Shown: positions 62,527 to 64,000 of the stretch, one piece after another
Layout of the letters: each line of letters opens with the position of its first letter
Position numbering within the stretch: the stretch's first letter is position 1
NCBI GenBank assembly: GCA_016713365.1
Contig: JADJPG010000013.1
Span: 62,001-126,000, forward strand
Reading direction: 5' to 3'
DNA from: Verrucomicrobiota bacterium
GTDB taxonomy: Bacteria; Verrucomicrobiota; Verrucomicrobiia; Limisphaerales; JADJPG01
DNA length: 64,000 nt
The notes under the pieces: model-generated
What the model was told of the DNA's origin: nothing
Seen by the model: the letters and a program-made list of their open reading frames with translations, nothing else
Database searches by the model: none
Program-made: the position numbers and the translations under genes

Positions 62527-63360
62527 ATGAAACAAGGATTGAACACCGACCAAAGCATCGTCCCGTCGTCGCTGAGTCCGGAACTCGCCGAGCTCGATCT
62601 GTCGCTCCGCCATCAACTCTGGCGCTGTGAACTCGCCGTGCTCGGTGCGATCCTCGTCGCGTTGAACCTTCCGCTGTTCGCCGGCGAATTCTCGACCCGT
62701 TTCATTTACCACCCTGCCCCGCTCGCCGCTGGAGAATGGTGGCGCTTGTTCACTCACCCATTCGTTCACGTCTCGCCCTATCATCTCGCACTTGATGCCG
62801 CCGCGTTCTTCCTCGCCTACGTCGAGCTGAAGCGTGGCACCTTCGCTCGCGATCGCTTCCTCTGGCGCGCATCGGCTGGCGGCGGATTGATGGCCGCGCT
62901 CGCAGCGTCGCCAGTGATTTCAACCCACGGACTCTGCGGCCTCTCAGGAATCGCCCACGGTCTGACCGCCGTGGTGAGTCTTGAAATCCTTCGCCGCGCC
63001 ACTGACCGCATCTCCGCATGGACTGCCGCGCTCTGTTTCGTCGGCGTGGTCGGGAAGAGCGTTCTCGAAGCCGCGACCGGTAACGTGATGTTCGCCTCCT
63101 GGCATCTCGGCTCGCTCGGAACACCCATCGCAGCATGTCACGCAGGTGGAATCCTCGGCGCACTCGTCACATGGATGCTTCTTCGCGATCCGAAACTCGA
63201 TCGGCCCAGCGACGCCCAGGCTTCGATCGTTCGGGAATCCGCCAGATTTCGTCTGACAACCCCGCAGCCCTTTGCTGGAATGGCGTTCCAAAGCTATGCC
63301 AACTCCTCAATCGCCACTGCGCGTCGCGTCGGTCCAGATGGAAAGCCTGCCGGCGGATAA
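62527..63360 (+). CDS. Rhombosortase (rhomboid-family intramembrane serine protease)
   Basis: The 277-residue protein has about six membrane helices. The rhomboid features are WWRLFTHPFVHVSPYHLALDAAAF in helix 2, THGLCGLSGIAHG with the catalytic Ser at residue 140 (G-x-S-G), and ACHAGGILGAL with the catalytic His at 205. The short helix count and this H-L wording match rhombosortases, which process GlyGly-CTERM proteins. The immediately upstream gene encodes just such a substrate. The final 65 bases overlap the next gene, and its tail beyond the last helix is not conserved-looking. A general-purpose rhomboid is the alternative, but the pairing argues for a dedicated enzyme. Confidence 0.82.
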   Translation: MKQGLNTDQSIVPSSLSPELAELDLSLRHQLWRCELAVLGAILVALNLPLFAGEFSTRFIYHPAPLAAGEWWRLFTHPFVHVSPYHLALDAAAFFLAYVELKRGTFARDRFLWRASAGGGLMAALAASPVISTHGLCGLSGIAHGLTAVVSLEILRRATDRISAWTAALCFVGVVGKSVLEAATGNVMFASWHLGSLGTPIAACHAGGILGALVTWMLLRDPKLDRPSDAQASIVRESARFRLTTPQPFAGMAFQSYANSSIATARRVGPDGKPAGG

Positions 63361-64000
63361 AGCCGCGAACCTGCGCACGATCGAAGGTTTCGTCGAACAA
63401 GCCGCTGCGCAAGGTGCCCGGCTCGTGTTGTTCCCGGAATGTTGCATCACCGGATACTGGTTCATGCGCAATCTCAGCGTCGCGCAACTGGCAGAGCTGG
63501 CCGAGCCGATTCCTGACGGACCCAGCACGCAGCGCGTCATCGAACTGGCGCGGCGGCACAACATCACGGTGGGCGCCGGTCTGGTGGAAACTGGTCCGGA
63601 CGGAACCTTCTTCAATTCCTACGTCGTCGCTTTCCCCGATGGCTCCTGGCATTGCCACCGGAAGATTCATTCGTTCGAGCACGCGGCGATGCGCAGCGGA
63701 TCGGAGTACACGGTCTTCGATCTGCCGGAAGGCTGGCGAGTTGGCGTGCTGATTTGCTACGACTGCAATCTCATCGAGAACGTGCGCCTGACCGCCCTGC
63801 GCGGCGCGGAGATCTTGCTGGCGCCGCATCAGACCGGTGCCGTGCGCAGCCGCAATCCCAACCTGATGGGGCTGATCGACCGGCGTCTCTGGGACAATCG
63901 AAAGGCCGACCCCGAAGCCATCGAGCGCGAATTCCGCAGCGACAAGGGACGCGGCTGGCTGATGCGCTGGCTGCCGAGTCGCGCCCACGACAACGGGCTC
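63296..64000 (+). CDS. Carbon-nitrogen hydrolase (nitrilase superfamily), partial
   Basis: ATG at 63296 opens a frame that runs past the window end; 235 residues are visible. It has the nitrilase triad: Glu48 in LVLFPECCITGY, Lys123 in HCHRKIHSFEHAA and Cys154 in GVLICYDCNLIEN. It should hydrolyse an amide or nitrile in the cytoplasm, with N-carbamoylputrescine-, N-carbamyl-amino acid- or aliphatic-type substrates all possible. It overlaps the rhombosortase gene by 65 bases, so it is expressed with it, but a functional link is not evident. The C-terminus is outside the window. Confidence 0.88.
   Translation, partial: MPTPQSPLRVASVQMESLPADKAANLRTIEGFVEQAAAQGARLVLFPECCITGYWFMRNLSVAQLAELAEPIPDGPSTQRVIELARRHNITVGAGLVETGPDGTFFNSYVVAFPDGSWHCHRKIHSFEHAAMRSGSEYTVFDLPEGWRVGVLICYDCNLIENVRLTALRGAEILLAPHQTGAVRSRNPNLMGLIDRRLWDNRKADPEAIEREFRSDKGRGWLMRWLPSRAHDNGL

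Noticed and set aside
1..64000. rRNA, tRNA, prophage, integrase, transposase or plasmid origin genes
   Set aside because: I looked for them in coding and intergenic parts and saw none; a covariance-model tRNA scan would be needed to exclude a missed tRNA.

Overview
The window looks like a chromosomal segment of a GC-rich member of the Verrucomicrobiota, probably near the Pedosphaera/Limisphaera group. The evidence is protein content: a 1066-residue PVC-type membrane-bound dehydrogenase ending in a CxxCH cytochrome domain, an SGNH protein of the kind fused to such dehydrogenases, two Cys-type sulfatases, very large secreted M36/Calx-beta and HYR proteins, a delta-60-repeat propeller protein, and C-termini ending in an F-Y-R module. 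The taxonomic placement is inference. I saw no rRNA, tRNA, CRISPR array, prophage or transposase gene.

Layout. 1-10.7 kb: end of an SGNH hydrolase, an amidohydrolase with a CBM9-like domain, and a giant secreted M36 metalloprotease split by a frameshift. 10.7-19.4 kb: two small lipoproteins, a family 2 glycosyltransferase, and a MoxR/VWA (bat-like) locus in two divergent arms: DUF58 plus VWA protein leftward; a coiled-coil membrane protein, MoxR ATPase and a one-TM protein rightward. A 542-bp element with a four-helix-bundle (S23-type) gene and 36-bp inverted ends sits inside the rightward arm. 19.4-22.2 kb: hflK-hflC divergent from a gmhA-like SIS isomerase. 22.4-28.5 kb: secreted HYR protein, a MITE-like inverted repeat, a sulfatase and a propeller protein. 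28.6-40.8 kb: ftsK, sugar isomerase/epimerase, broken tatD, a DUF167 protein, frameshifted CHASE2-cyclase, FecR protein, gcvT, a CysJ-like reductase, and a RuBisCO-like protein. 40.8-49.8 kb: DA1-like zinc peptidase, Tat-exported beta-lactamase-fold lipoprotein, a tandem alpha/beta-hydrolase, a frameshifted PQQ-type sugar dehydrogenase, a second sulfatase and a membrane protein. 49.9-58 kb: glnD, a glcD-type FAD oxidase, a membrane protein and the PVC dehydrogenase.

The most interesting block is 58-64 kb. A sigma-54 enhancer-binding protein without a receiver domain is divergent from a run led by a good -24/-12 promoter: a small exported protein, a VIT/VWA surface protein ending in a GlyGly-CTERM sorting tail, a hairpin, a rhombosortase, and a nitrilase-family amidase that leaves the window. 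This reads as a self-contained surface-anchoring system: regulator, substrate and its own processing protease.

Two window-wide patterns stand out. Many genes have a TTGnnn, 16-18 bp, TAnnnT promoter (often TAGnnT), with the start codon only 5-8 bases after the -10 box in several cases, which suggests leaderless transcripts. Four otherwise intact genes each carry one apparent extra base, all of the same sign, which points to assembly error or recent decay.
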